Shown: in pieces, positions 1 to 7,729 of the stretch
Numbering within the stretch: position 1 is the stretch's first letter
Layout: every line of letters starts with the position of its first letter
Assembly: GCF_013265555.1 (NCBI RefSeq)
Contig: NZ_CP041345.1
Coordinates: 434,001 to 498,000 of the forward strand
Length of the DNA: 64,000 nucleotides
Origin: Tenuifilum thalassicum
Lineage (GTDB): Bacteria > Bacteroidota > Bacteroidia > Bacteroidales > Tenuifilaceae
Direction of reading: 5' to 3'
Program-made: the position numbers and the translations under genes
Notes under the pieces: generated by a model
What the model was told of the DNA's origin: nothing
What the model saw: only the letters and a program-made list of their open reading frames with translations
Databases searched by the model: none

Positions 1-2
1 AA

Positions 3-1694
3 ACTGGTAATGAGAAAAAGTTTGTAGTTGATGTCGGTTCAGATCAGCTAGCTGGCGATATTACCGTAGAAGGACCTATTGGTAAAAAATCATCTTTCAT
101 TCTGTCGGCACGTAGAGCATATACCGATTACTATCGCTCTCCGCAATTTCTAAACATCTTTGAAAGTGCTGCCAATGATATAAAAATTCTTAACAAAAGC
201 TTTACCGTTTTTGGGACTGACCCCTCAGCACCTTCTTACATGTTTTATGATGCTAATGCCAAGTATAGCTTAAAGCCTAACAGCAAAGATGTGATTTCAG
301 TTAGCGCTTATGTAGGAAAGGATAGGCTGAATTATGCTCAGCTGCTTTCTTCACCATTTGTTAAAGAGCTATCCGATTGGGGGAATAGTGGTATAGGTAC
401 ACGATGGGCTAGACAGTGGAACGGCAAATTTTACCATAACCTAACATTTGGGCTTTCTAATTTTAGCAGCGATTTTGCCCTTTATGACAGCACTCTTAGC
501 AAACGTTCAGCCCAACTCTTTGCTGATACTGTTATTCGTGATTACAAAACCAGTACAAACTTAGTTGATTACACGCTAAATCTGAATACCCAATTTACTT
601 TAAGTAAGGAGTTTCTTCTTGAGTTTGGACTTCACGCTAATATTGTTGATGATAATCTTTTTGAAAAATATTTTCGTTCAACCAATGGATATGTATTTAT
701 TGATACAATGCGCCAATCCTCCTTTTACTCACAGTTAAAAACTGGTTGGTTGCAATTAACATACAAAACTAAAGGATTGAAATCGTTGAAAATTGGTGGA
801 CGATTATCTCATCATAATTTGACCGACAAATACTATTTTGAACCTCGTGTTCAAATGGTTTTAAGTCCAACAGAAAAACTCGATTTAAAATTTTCGGCAG
901 GTCTTTATAATCAATTTATTAACCGAATTTATCTTTATAGCACCAGTGTAAAATATCTTTGGGTCGCATCCGATGGAGTTAATTTTCCTGTTGTTAAATC
1001 AAAACATTTTATCTCAGGAATTAGCTATGAAACAAAAAATTTCACAATAGATATAGAAGGCTATGTTAAGGAGACATCTGGGCTTTCTTTTGTTCAAAAT
1101 AAGATTGTTCGAACCACAAATAACCGTTTTGTTGAACGTTCGAAACTTTACTTATTAGATAGTAGGGCTTTGGGGGTAGATTTACTCCTTAAAAAAACAG
1201 CCGATCAATTTGAGGGTTGGTTAGCTTACTCGTATAGCAAATCATTTAACCAGTCAAGCAGCTTAAATGGGGGAGATGAATACTATGCTCTCGACGACCA
1301 TTTACATGAGTTAAAAGCTGTTACTCTATATCGATATAAAAGATGGCGGTTATCTAGTGCGTGGATTTATGGATCGCCTAAACCATGGGATGAAATAATC
1401 CTTTTGCCAAACTTAACGATTTCACCTGATTATGAAAAAAATTCAAGTCGATTAACTCCTTACCACCGGTTAGATGTTGGTATAAGCTATTCTGCACAAA
1501 TCTTTTCTGAGGGTATGGTTGAATTTGGGTTGAAGGTTTTTAACTTATATAACCGTAACAATATATTAGCTCGACCTTACTCTTTAACTGACACTCCCAT
1601 ATCCGATTATTTGCAAGGAAAATCAATTATATCGTATAACGATATTTATGGTTTGGGTAGAACCCCAACAATATTTTTTAATATCCGGTTTTAG
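3..1694 (+). CDS. TonB-dependent receptor, C-terminal part (5' end outside window)
   Basis: The frame is already open at the left edge (first full codon at 3), so this is the last ~563 residues of an outer-membrane receptor; the ATG at 240 is internal. Near the edge the protein reads EGPIGKK followed by SFILSARRAY, a sequence often seen at the start of the barrel in Bacteroidetes receptors controlled by ECF sigma/FecR pairs. The rest is long Tyr/Phe/Asn-rich alternating stretches typical of a 22-strand barrel, ending in NIRF with a terminal Phe, as expected for outer-membrane insertion. The plug and any N-terminal signalling domain lie outside the window. The substrate cannot be told. The last 17 bp overlap the convergent gene on the other strand. 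Confidence 0.88.
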   Translation, partial: TGNEKKFVVDVGSDQLAGDITVEGPIGKKSSFILSARRAYTDYYRSPQFLNIFESAANDIKILNKSFTVFGTDPSAPSYMFYDANAKYSLKPNSKDVISVSAYVGKDRLNYAQLLSSPFVKELSDWGNSGIGTRWARQWNGKFYHNLTFGLSNFSSDFALYDSTLSKRSAQLFADTVIRDYKTSTNLVDYTLNLNTQFTLSKEFLLEFGLHANIVDDNLFEKYFRSTNGYVFIDTMRQSSFYSQLKTGWLQLTYKTKGLKSLKIGGRLSHHNLTDKYYFEPRVQMVLSPTEKLDLKFSAGLYNQFINRIYLYSTSVKYLWVASDGVNFPVVKSKHFISGISYETKNFTIDIEGYVKETSGLSFVQNKIVRTTNNRFVERSKLYLLDSRALGVDLLLKKTADQFEGWLAYSYSKSFNQSSSLNGGDEYYALDDHLHELKAVTLYRYKRWRLSSAWIYGSPKPWDEIILLPNLTISPDYEKNSSRLTPYHRLDVGISYSAQIFSEGMVEFGLKVFNLYNRNNILARPYSLTDTPISDYLQGKSIISYNDIYGLGRTPTIFFNIRF

Positions 1695-2517
1695 TAGATG
1701 TTTTATCAGTGGCATTTAGGTTTTTTACCATCCTTAAAATAAGCTTATCGGGAATTGCTACTAGTTTATAAATGGAGTAGTATAGTACTGAACCGTTTTG
1801 TATGCATGCAACCTTAGCAGAGTAGAGCCTATTTTTAACCTCACGCTGAAAGTTGACGTTATATTGAAGTTCACCATCGGAATTGAGCCCCTCAAATCCT
1901 CCTGGTCTATAAATTTCGAGGTCCTGATAAAATGGAGATACCTGTTTGGGATTTAGATTCTTATCTAAGAGTTGATTGATTTCAACCTCTACATCAGTAA
2001 TAGGCTCTCTAATAGCCTTGAATAGTGCTGCGCTTGCATATGCTATTGCAAACAGGAAATCAGATAATGTTTTATTTACACAGCTTGAAATACTCCTAAA
2101 AACATTAAGTTGCTTTTTGTTGTATTTCAGTGTTCTAGTAACTCCATTCAAATCAAAAGTTAAAGGTGAATTGGTATTTGTGGCATATGAACGCTCCTTT
2201 TTTGTTGAAAATAAATCATGTCCATTTATTGCCTGCAAAAACTTTTCAGCTTTATTGTTAGGGTTTGTAGTTACTTTTAGTTCAACATCTTCGTTTGTAC
2301 ATACAACATTCCCAAAAACCAATTTAAAGTAGTTATAATAGTCGTTAGATAGCCCATGGAGCAGACTAGCTATGCTAGAAAAAAGAAGCATGCCAGGCAC
2401 AACAACACCCTTGTTCTGGGTGTGCATTACTTCTGGGTTATGGATTGGGTTGTCGTCAGCAGTTGCTCTACAAAACTCTACAACTGATTTATTCGAAAAA
2501 CAAAATCTTTTTTCCAT
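1678..2517 (-). CDS. MaoC-like hot-dog fold protein
   Basis: A protein of 279 aa. The first 60 residues carry the MaoC/hydratase pattern: FCRATADDNPIHN (the Asp-x-Asn-Pro-x-His hydratase 2 motif) followed by GVVVPGMLLFSSIASLL. MaoC proteins hydrate enoyl-CoA-type substrates; the catalytic Asp and His of the motif are present. At 279 aa it is about twice a single hot-dog domain, so a second, degenerate hot-dog half is likely, but I cannot see motifs in it. The start is taken as ATG at 2517; a GTG lies one codon upstream. It overlaps the receptor gene tail to tail by 17 bp and stands alone on this strand. Its role (fatty-acid or polyketide-like metabolism) is an inference. Confidence 0.65.
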   Translation of the reverse strand: MEKRFCFSNKSVVEFCRATADDNPIHNPEVMHTQNKGVVVPGMLLFSSIASLLHGLSNDYYNYFKLVFGNVVCTNEDVELKVTTNPNNKAEKFLQAINGHDLFSTKKERSYATNTNSPLTFDLNGVTRTLKYNKKQLNVFRSISSCVNKTLSDFLFAIAYASAALFKAIREPITDVEVEINQLLDKNLNPKQVSPFYQDLEIYRPGGFEGLNSDGELQYNVNFQREVKNRLYSAKVACIQNGSVLYYSIYKLVAIPDKLILRMVKNLNATDKTSTKTGY

Positions 2518-2587
2518 CACATCTTAAAAAATATGCAGCAAAGGTAATTTTTTTAAGTAAATCAAACGTATGTATGAAAAAATAAAA

Positions 2588-2629
2588 TAGGGTATTCTCT
2601 TAATCTCTTGTATTTACTATAAAAGAAAG
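2588..2629 (+). repeat. 42-bp promoter-like direct repeat, copy 1
   Basis: Copy 1 of an imperfect direct repeat upstream of fecR. It has the layout TAGGGTATTC, 10 variable bases, TTGTA, 7 mostly variable bases, TAAAAGAAAG. Copy 2 (2656-2697) keeps the three blocks and both spacings exactly. Conserved blocks at fixed spacing with free bases between them look like two sigma-factor contact sites rather than a simple duplication. Confidence 0.75.
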
Positions 2630-2655
2630 AAATTTAAAAAAAAATAAAATTCTGG

Positions 2656-2697
2656 TAGGGTATTCAAACGTGAGGTTGTACTAGTAGTAAAAGAAAG
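2656..2697 (+). promoter_or_regulatory. 42-bp promoter-like direct repeat, copy 2; probable fecR promoter
   Basis: Copy 2 has the same TAGGGTATTC-N10-TTGTA-N7-TAAAAGAAAG layout as 2588-2629, 68 bp downstream of it. Its end lies 5 bp before the fecR start codon. GGGTA and TTGTA boxes spaced like this resemble ECF-sigma -35/-10 boxes seen before Bacteroidetes sigma/FecR genes; that reading is an inference. The usual TAnnTTTG housekeeping box is not evident here. Confidence 0.55.
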
Positions 2698-2702
2698 TAA
2701 AA

Positions 2703-3566
2703 ATGAGACCCGACAGCGATATAAATAATAGGATTGATGGGATGCTTGGGAGTTACAGGGTGCCTGACGGGAAAACTCATGATGAAGCTTGGCAAGCGCT
2801 CTTTGACAGAATTAATCAAAACAATGACCAGGGAAAAGTAAGAGGGATGGGTTACCTGCTTACTCGTTTAGCTGTTGCGGCTTCATTTTTTGTTGTTTTA
2901 TCATTCTCAACCTGGGTTTACCTATATAGGATGGGTAATGAATTAATTTACCTAGGCCGAGGAGAACATGCAACCTTACTTTTACCCGATAGTAGTAAAG
3001 TAACGCTAAATGCTGATTCAAAGCTGTCCTATAATAAGAATCGTTGGTTCTTAGAAAGAAAGGTTGTTCTTGAGGGTGAAGCCCTATTTGAGGTAACCAA
3101 AGGGAATCGGTTTTCTGTAATATCAGCTGGGGCTAAAACCACTGTATTGGGTACAGTATTTAATGTGTATAACAGGAATGGCTTGGTATGCGTAACCTGT
3201 TACGAGGGCAGGGTAAAGGTGGAAACGGCTAAAAGCAAATCAAAAACATTACTAACCAAAGGAATGGAGGCAAAAACAATGGGATATGCACTCGAAGTTA
3301 AAAAGGAAATGAAAGAAAATTCAGCACCAAAACCATCGTGGACTCAAGATGAATTCTACTTTAACAATGAGCCTTTAACCACAGTAATTGAAGAATTAGA
3401 AAGGCAGTTCGATGTTGATATTTTTCTTGATACCGACACCATGCGATTCTATTCGGGTTACTTTAAACGTAAAGATATAGAGCAAGCACTCGATTTGGTG
3501 TGTATACCTCTTGATTTGAACTGGAGGTATAGCGGTGAGCTAATTGTAATTACTAACAATAAATAA
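2703..3566 (+). CDS. FecR family anti-sigma regulator
   Basis: A protein of 287 aa. A short cytoplasmic N-terminus (about 1-55) would bind an ECF sigma factor. One membrane segment follows (about 56-75, LAVAASFFVVLSFSTW), then a periplasmic FecR domain (about 85-180, with LLPDSSKVTLNADSKLSY and EGEALFEVTKG) and a C-terminal DUF4974-type domain (about 216-287, FYFNNEPLTTVIEELERQF), the part thought to touch the signalling domain of a TonB-dependent receptor. The normal order is sigma-fecR-receptor; here no sigma gene lies next to it, and the only receptor is 1 kb upstream behind an opposing gene. The next gene is a lipoprotein 35 bp downstream. Two 42-bp repeats upstream probably form its promoter. 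Confidence 0.9.
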   Translation: MRPDSDINNRIDGMLGSYRVPDGKTHDEAWQALFDRINQNNDQGKVRGMGYLLTRLAVAASFFVVLSFSTWVYLYRMGNELIYLGRGEHATLLLPDSSKVTLNADSKLSYNKNRWFLERKVVLEGEALFEVTKGNRFSVISAGAKTTVLGTVFNVYNRNGLVCVTCYEGRVKVETAKSKSKTLLTKGMEAKTMGYALEVKKEMKENSAPKPSWTQDEFYFNNEPLTTVIEELERQFDVDIFLDTDTMRFYSGYFKRKDIEQALDLVCIPLDLNWRYSGELIVITNNK

Positions 3567-3601
3567 TTCGAAACTTAATGTCTAACTTAAATTTTACAGC
3601 T

Positions 3602-4435
3602 ATGAAAAGAACAAATTTAATTTTAGCAGCTAGCATCATGATGATGGCAGCTATTAGCTTCACTTCTTGTGAAAAGGACGATGAGGTTATTAATCCTATC
3701 GTAGAACAATCAGTTGAGGATGATGATGTGGATTCATATTTCGACGATGTTTTAGCCGAGGTTGATGATATTACCTTGAGCGAGAATTCAAAAGATTCTC
3801 AAATGGCTTATGCAACATTAGGCGAAAATGGGGAGCGTATTCGTAAAACATCTTGGGATGATAATAATTGTCGCATTGATTCTGTAATCTATAACGAATT
3901 TGTTAACCCAAATGCAAAGTATGAAAGGGTGAAGAATGGTGTTATTATCATTCGTACATGTGGAAATTACCTTTCTGACAATTTTGAGCGTACTGTTACC
4001 TTCGATAACTTTACCATAAATGGTAATAAAATTGAAGGGAAAAAGGTTATTAGAAAAACTGCAGAGCATCAGTATCAGATTACCCTAACAGATGGTAAGG
4101 TTACCTTCACTGATGGAACTACCTATACTCGCAATGCTGAAAGAACCCGTACTTGGGTAGAAGGTTACGATACACCATTCTTTGTTTGGGATGATGTTTA
4201 CACATTAGAAGGTAGCGCTACTGGAGTTAATCGTAAAGGTGAAACCTATACCCATCAAATAACAAGTGCTCTAATGTTTAAATTAAACTGCCGTTGGATT
4301 GTTCAGGGTGTTATTAACATTACTGTTGGCGATAAAGAGGCAACTTTAGATTACGGAATGGGTGAATGCGATAATATGGCTTATGTAACCGTTAATGGGA
4401 AAACCTACGAAATTAAACTTAGGGGAGGTAAATAG
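3602..4435 (+). CDS. Lipoprotein of unknown function, co-transcribed with fecR
   Basis: The start is taken at ATG 3602 because it gives a clean lipoprotein signal (MKRTNLILAAS...SFTSC, lipid-bearing Cys23); an in-frame ATG at 3578 would add eight polar residues. The 277-aa product is acidic right after the Cys (EKDDEVINPIVEQSVEDDDVDSYF split by small residues), which in Bacteroidetes can favour surface export. The body (about 90-277) has regular alternating strands with repeated T-x-T and GKTYE patterns, suggesting a beta-sandwich or beta-barrel fold. I recognise no family. Its position directly after fecR suggests it belongs to the same regulon. A strong terminator follows. Confidence 0.75.
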   Translation: MKRTNLILAASIMMMAAISFTSCEKDDEVINPIVEQSVEDDDVDSYFDDVLAEVDDITLSENSKDSQMAYATLGENGERIRKTSWDDNNCRIDSVIYNEFVNPNAKYERVKNGVIIIRTCGNYLSDNFERTVTFDNFTINGNKIEGKKVIRKTAEHQYQITLTDGKVTFTDGTTYTRNAERTRTWVEGYDTPFFVWDDVYTLEGSATGVNRKGETYTHQITSALMFKLNCRWIVQGVINITVGDKEATLDYGMGECDNMAYVTVNGKTYEIKLRGGK

Positions 4436-4455
4436 TATAACTCGCTGTTATCTGT

Positions 4456-4480
4456 AAAGGAGGGGCAACCCTCCTTTTTT
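4456..4480 (+). terminator. Intrinsic terminator after the fecR-lipoprotein unit
   Basis: A 9-bp perfect stem AAAGGAGGG/CCCTCCTTT closed by a GCAA tetraloop and running into six T residues. Confidence 0.9.
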
Positions 4481-4525
4481 GATATATATCAACATAAATT
4501 AACATATCGATATATGAGAATATGT

Positions 4526-4533
4526 TATTTTTG
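4526..4533 (+). promoter_or_regulatory. -7 box (TATTTTTG) for the ferredoxin gene
   Basis: Matches the Bacteroidetes TAnnTTTG element, 21 bp before the ATG at 4555. No good TTTG -33 box is seen; instead a 10-bp palindrome ATATCGATAT sits at 4504-4513, where a regulator could bind. Confidence 0.5.
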
Positions 4534-4554
4534 CGTCCGTAAAATTTGAACAAT

Positions 4555-4755
4555 ATGAGTGTAGTAGTTGTTAATGAAAACAGATGTCCACAAAACCACC
4601 CATGTCCTGTGGTTAGCTATTGTCCTACTGGTGCAATTAAGCAACGTAGCTGGAATAGCGCACCAGAAATAGACAGGGAGAATTGTAAGAATTGTGGGTT
4701 ATGCATTAGAGTATGTGGATTTGGGGCATTTACTTTTGCCGACAACAACAAGTAA
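4555..4755 (+). CDS. Small ferredoxin-like iron-sulfur protein (7 Cys)
   Basis: A protein of 66 aa from ATG 4555 (the frame is open to a TTG at 4546, less likely). It carries a full CX2CX2CX3C cluster motif (Cys44, 47, 50, 54: NCKNCGLCIRVC) and an altered first motif, CX5CX5CP (Cys11, 17, 23). Only seven cysteines are present against eight in a classical 2[4Fe-4S] ferredoxin, and the second motif ends CG rather than CP. It may hold one [4Fe-4S] and perhaps one [3Fe-4S] cluster. The thioredoxin lipoprotein gene follows 52 bp later on the same strand with no visible terminator between, so co-transcription is likely. Its redox partner is unknown. Confidence 0.8.
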   Translation: MSVVVVNENRCPQNHPCPVVSYCPTGAIKQRSWNSAPEIDRENCKNCGLCIRVCGFGAFTFADNNK

Positions 4756-4807
4756 TTTTAAGGGTAGGTTTACCTACCCTCTGTTAGAAACAAGTAAATA
4801 AATAAAT

Positions 4808-5323
4808 ATGAGAAAATTAGCTGTATTATTTCCAATTATGACGGTTGCCTTACTTGCACTAGGTGCTTGCAATGGTTCGTCGGCAAAGCAGGCTGAGGGA
4901 GAACCAGTTTCAACCGATAAACCTGTAAAAGAAAAGGAAAAGTATGCCATTGAAATCACAAGGGATTATTTCCTTAAAAACATACTTGACTATACCAAAG
5001 GGGCTGATAACATGAAGTACCTTGGCGACAAGCCTGCAATTGTAGATTTTTGGGCAAGTTGGTGTGGACCTTGTCGCATTGCTGGCCCAATACTTGAGGA
5101 ACTCGCTAAGGAATACGATGGACAGATATATGTGTATAAGGTGAATACTCAAACTGAACAGCAAATTGCTGGAGAATTAGGTATTCAAAGTATCCCTACT
5201 TTTATCTTCTTCCCTGTTGATGGAAAACCTTTTGCAACTTCTGGTATTGCCCGAACACCTGAAGAAACGAAGAAGATGTTTAAAGAGATTATCGATAAAG
5301 AACTTCTTAAAAAAAGCAAATAG
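4808..5323 (+). CDS. Thioredoxin-fold lipoprotein
   Basis: A protein of 171 aa. The lipoprotein signal (MRKLAVLFPIMTVALLALGAC, Cys21) anchors it to the envelope, followed by a Ser/Lys/Glu linker (about 22-50) and a thioredoxin domain (about 55-165). The active site is FWASWCGPCR with Cys86 and Cys89; the cis-Pro loop is SIPTFIFF. WCGPC is the reducing-thioredoxin motif rather than a DsbA-type site, so it probably reduces or exchanges disulfides outside the cytoplasm. The gene before it encodes a small ferredoxin, which hints at a shared redox role but does not prove one. A GCCGGC stem terminator ends the unit. Confidence 0.88.
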   Translation: MRKLAVLFPIMTVALLALGACNGSSAKQAEGEPVSTDKPVKEKEKYAIEITRDYFLKNILDYTKGADNMKYLGDKPAIVDFWASWCGPCRIAGPILEELAKEYDGQIYVYKVNTQTEQQIAGELGIQSIPTFIFFPVDGKPFATSGIARTPEETKKMFKEIIDKELLKKSK

Positions 5324-5357
5324 CTAAAAATTCCGTCATAACTGTTTTTGGTTGGTT

Positions 5358-5382
5358 GCCGGCTTTATGCCGGCTTTTTTTA
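5358..5382 (+). terminator. Intrinsic terminator after the thioredoxin gene
   Basis: Stem GCCGGC-TTTAT-GCCGGC followed by seven T residues; it lies between the thioredoxin gene and the convergent mqnC. Confidence 0.88.
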
Positions 5383-6531
5383 TTGGCCTTTAGCTTTTCC
5401 TTTTAGCTCTTCAATGCTATATATTTTACTAAACTCGCAGTCGGGTAGGAGTATGTGCTCATACTTTTGGTTTCGAAGTTGAGGAATAAAACCAGCATCA
5501 ACAATGGCCTTCTGAATACCATAAGCATCCATTTTGTACTTTGCACCTGCCGATGAAACAACATTCTCCTCAATCATAATTGAACCAAAATCGTTTGCAC
5601 CTGCATGCAAGCATAGTTGCGCCGTTTCTACTCCAACCGTTAGCCATGAAGCCTGGATATTTGGAATGTTATTTAGCATGATTCGTGAAAGGGCAATGGT
5701 TCTAACATATTCTTCTGCAGAAACGCGGTTTTTAACACCTTCGTTTTCAAGTTTTGTTCCCTTATCCTGAAATGTCCAAACAATAAAATTTAAAAAGCCT
5801 GGAACATCTTTTGGTTTTCTTGATTGCAAATCTCTTAATTTAATTAAGTGTTCTAGGCGTTCTTCAATTGTTTCTATGTGGCCTATCATCATGGTTGCCG
5901 ATGTAATCAGCCCTAACTTATGTGCTTCTGCCATAACATCGAGCCATGCCTGGCTATCGGGTTTACCTGGAGAAATCTGCTTTCGAACCCTATCGACAAG
6001 TATTTCGGCACCAGCCCCAGGTAAGCTGTCAAGCCCAGCTTCAATTAAATGTTCTAACACCTCTCTGTAGCTCATTTTTTCCTTTCGGGCTATGAATGCT
6101 ATTTCGGGAGGTCCTAAAGCATGTAGCTTAACACTTGGGGCAACTTCTTTTATCTGTTTAAAGAGATTTTTATAAAAATCTAGACCTAACTTAGGGTGAA
6201 GTCCACCTTGTAAAAGAAGCTGGTCGCCACCATATTTTAATAGCTCTTCAATTTTCAATTTATACTCTGCAATTGAAGTAATATATGCTGAATCGGAATT
6301 TAACGTACAATGAAAGTTACAGAACTTGCAACCAGAAACGCACACATTGGTGATGTTTACATTTCTATCTATTTGCCAGGTAACTTTTTTGCCAGGTACA
6401 TGAAAATTTCTTAGCCGATAACCTACATACATTAAATCGGAAGTGGAAGCTTTGGTGTAAAGTATTAATCCCTCTTCAAGTGTGAGTGGTTCAAGGTTTA
6501 AGGCTTTTTTTAAAATCTCTTTTACTTGCAT
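5380..6531 (-). CDS. mqnC: Cyclic dehypoxanthinyl futalosine synthase (MqnC), radical SAM
   Basis: A protein of 383 aa. The radical-SAM cluster motif is CX3CX2C (VCVSGCKFCNF, Cys64, 68, 71). It is followed by LLLQGGLHPKL and HALGPPEIAF, typical of MqnC; the related MqnE differs in these blocks. MqnC turns dehypoxanthinyl futalosine into its cyclic form in the futalosine route to menaquinone, which many Bacteroidetes use. No other mqn gene is in the window, as usual for this dispersed pathway. The gene is monocistronic here, with a TACCTTTG -7 box at 6554-6561. Confidence 0.9.
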   Translation of the reverse strand: MQVKEILKKALNLEPLTLEEGLILYTKASTSDLMYVGYRLRNFHVPGKKVTWQIDRNVNITNVCVSGCKFCNFHCTLNSDSAYITSIAEYKLKIEELLKYGGDQLLLQGGLHPKLGLDFYKNLFKQIKEVAPSVKLHALGPPEIAFIARKEKMSYREVLEHLIEAGLDSLPGAGAEILVDRVRKQISPGKPDSQAWLDVMAEAHKLGLITSATMMIGHIETIEERLEHLIKLRDLQSRKPKDVPGFLNFIVWTFQDKGTKLENEGVKNRVSAEEYVRTIALSRIMLNNIPNIQASWLTVGVETAQLCLHAGANDFGSIMIEENVVSSAGAKYKMDAYGIQKAIVDAGFIPQLRNQKYEHILLPDCEFSKIYSIEELKGKAKGQ

Positions 6532-6553
6532 TTCTTAATATAGTTCAGTATCG

Positions 6554-6561
6554 CAAAGGTA
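6554..6561 (-). promoter_or_regulatory. -7 box (TACCTTTG) for mqnC
   Basis: Exact TAnnTTTG match on the minus strand, 22 bp upstream of the mqnC start; no clear -33 box. Confidence 0.5.
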
Positions 6562-6599
6562 TTAAAGTTGAAAAACATTACTGTAAAAACAACAAGTAA

Positions 6600-6630
6600 T
6601 TAGCTATGTAAAAGCTTTTTTTTACTTTTG
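6600..6630 (+). promoter_or_regulatory. Promoter of pdxA-ruvA-sprA
   Basis: A -33-like TTAG at 6600-6603, a 19-bp spacer and an exact -7 box TACTTTTG at 6623-6630. The predicted start is about 6637, with a ~29-base leader before the ATG at 6666. Confidence 0.6.
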
Positions 6631-6665
6631 CATATTTAAAGGATTCATTTAAAACATCTAAAGTT

Positions 6666-7718
6666 ATGAGTAAAGAAAAGATTCGGGTAGGAATAACTCA
6701 AGGCGATATAAATGGTGTAGGATACGAGATTATTATTAAAACACTTATGGACTCAAGAATGGATGAGCTTTGCACTGCAATAGTGTATGGCTCTCCAAAG
6801 GTAGCCGCATATCATAGAAAAGCTTTAAACATAGAGAACTTCAGCTTTAACCAGATAAAAGATGCTAGTGAGGCAAACCCCAAACGTCCTAACATTATCA
6901 ACTGTATGGACGATAGCGTTAGAGTTGAGCTAGGTAAATCTACAGAACAGGCGGGTATGGGCTCTTTGCAATCACTACAGGCTGCAATTGCCGATTTGAA
7001 AGCAGGCAAAATAGATGTACTAGTCACTGCACCAATCAATAAGGCGAATATTCAAAGTCCTGATTTTAAATTCCCTGGCCATACAGAGTTTCTTGCAAAT
7101 GAGTTTGATACTAAGGAAGTGCTAATGCTTATGGTTAGCGATACTCTTAGAGTGGGAGTGGTAACTGGGCATATCCCTATCTCTCAAGTGCCTTCAAGTA
7201 TAAGCGTAGATGCTATCCTTTCCAAGTTGAGGTTGTTGAATAAAACTCTTATTCAAGATTTTGCAATTCGTCGTCCTCGAATTGCTGTTCTAGGGCTAAA
7301 CCCTCACGCCGGCGACCGTGGTGTTATAGGAAATGAAGAGGAAAACATTATTCTACCAGCTATTAATCAAGCCAACGACGAAGGGATTGTTGCCATGGGA
7401 CCCTATCCAGCCGACGGCTTTTTTGGATCCGATAAATTCACTCGTTTTGATGCTATACTTGCCATGTATCACGATCAGGGGCTTGCTCCATTTAAAGTGA
7501 TCAATTTCGATACAGGAGTAAACTATACCGCAGGTTTGCCAATTGTTAGAACTTCACCCGATCATGGAACGGCGTATGATCTTGCTGGGCATAACTTGGC
7601 CAACCCTAACTCTTTCCGTCAGGCCCTTTTCCTGGCAATTGACATTTTCAAAAACAGGCAGATGTATGAGGAAATCACTGCTAACCCCTTAAAATCTGTT
7701 GATCCTGAAACAGAATAA
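6666..7718 (+). CDS. pdxA: 4-hydroxythreonine-4-phosphate dehydrogenase
   Basis: A protein of 350 aa, close to the usual PdxA length. PdxA oxidises 4-phosphohydroxy-L-threonine in the DXP-dependent route to pyridoxal phosphate. Visible motifs: GITQGDINGVGYEI at the N-terminus (the Bacteroidetes variant of the nucleotide-binding loop), PGHTEFLA, LGLNPHAGDRG and MYHDQGLAPFK, which include the metal-binding histidines, and RTSPDHGTAYD. It leads a probable three-gene operon: ruvA starts 11 bp later and sprA 5 bp after ruvA. The three products are functionally unrelated, so this is a housekeeping operon that carries the secretion gene along. Confidence 0.94.
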   Translation: MSKEKIRVGITQGDINGVGYEIIIKTLMDSRMDELCTAIVYGSPKVAAYHRKALNIENFSFNQIKDASEANPKRPNIINCMDDSVRVELGKSTEQAGMGSLQSLQAAIADLKAGKIDVLVTAPINKANIQSPDFKFPGHTEFLANEFDTKEVLMLMVSDTLRVGVVTGHIPISQVPSSISVDAILSKLRLLNKTLIQDFAIRRPRIAVLGLNPHAGDRGVIGNEEENIILPAINQANDEGIVAMGPYPADGFFGSDKFTRFDAILAMYHDQGLAPFKVINFDTGVNYTAGLPIVRTSPDHGTAYDLAGHNLANPNSFRQALFLAIDIFKNRQMYEEITANPLKSVDPETE

Positions 7719-7729
7719 TCCTACTATTG

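Noticed and set aside
1976..2332. 118-codon frame on the plus strand
   Set aside because: It lies wholly inside the MaoC-like gene on the other strand and shows no signal or motif.
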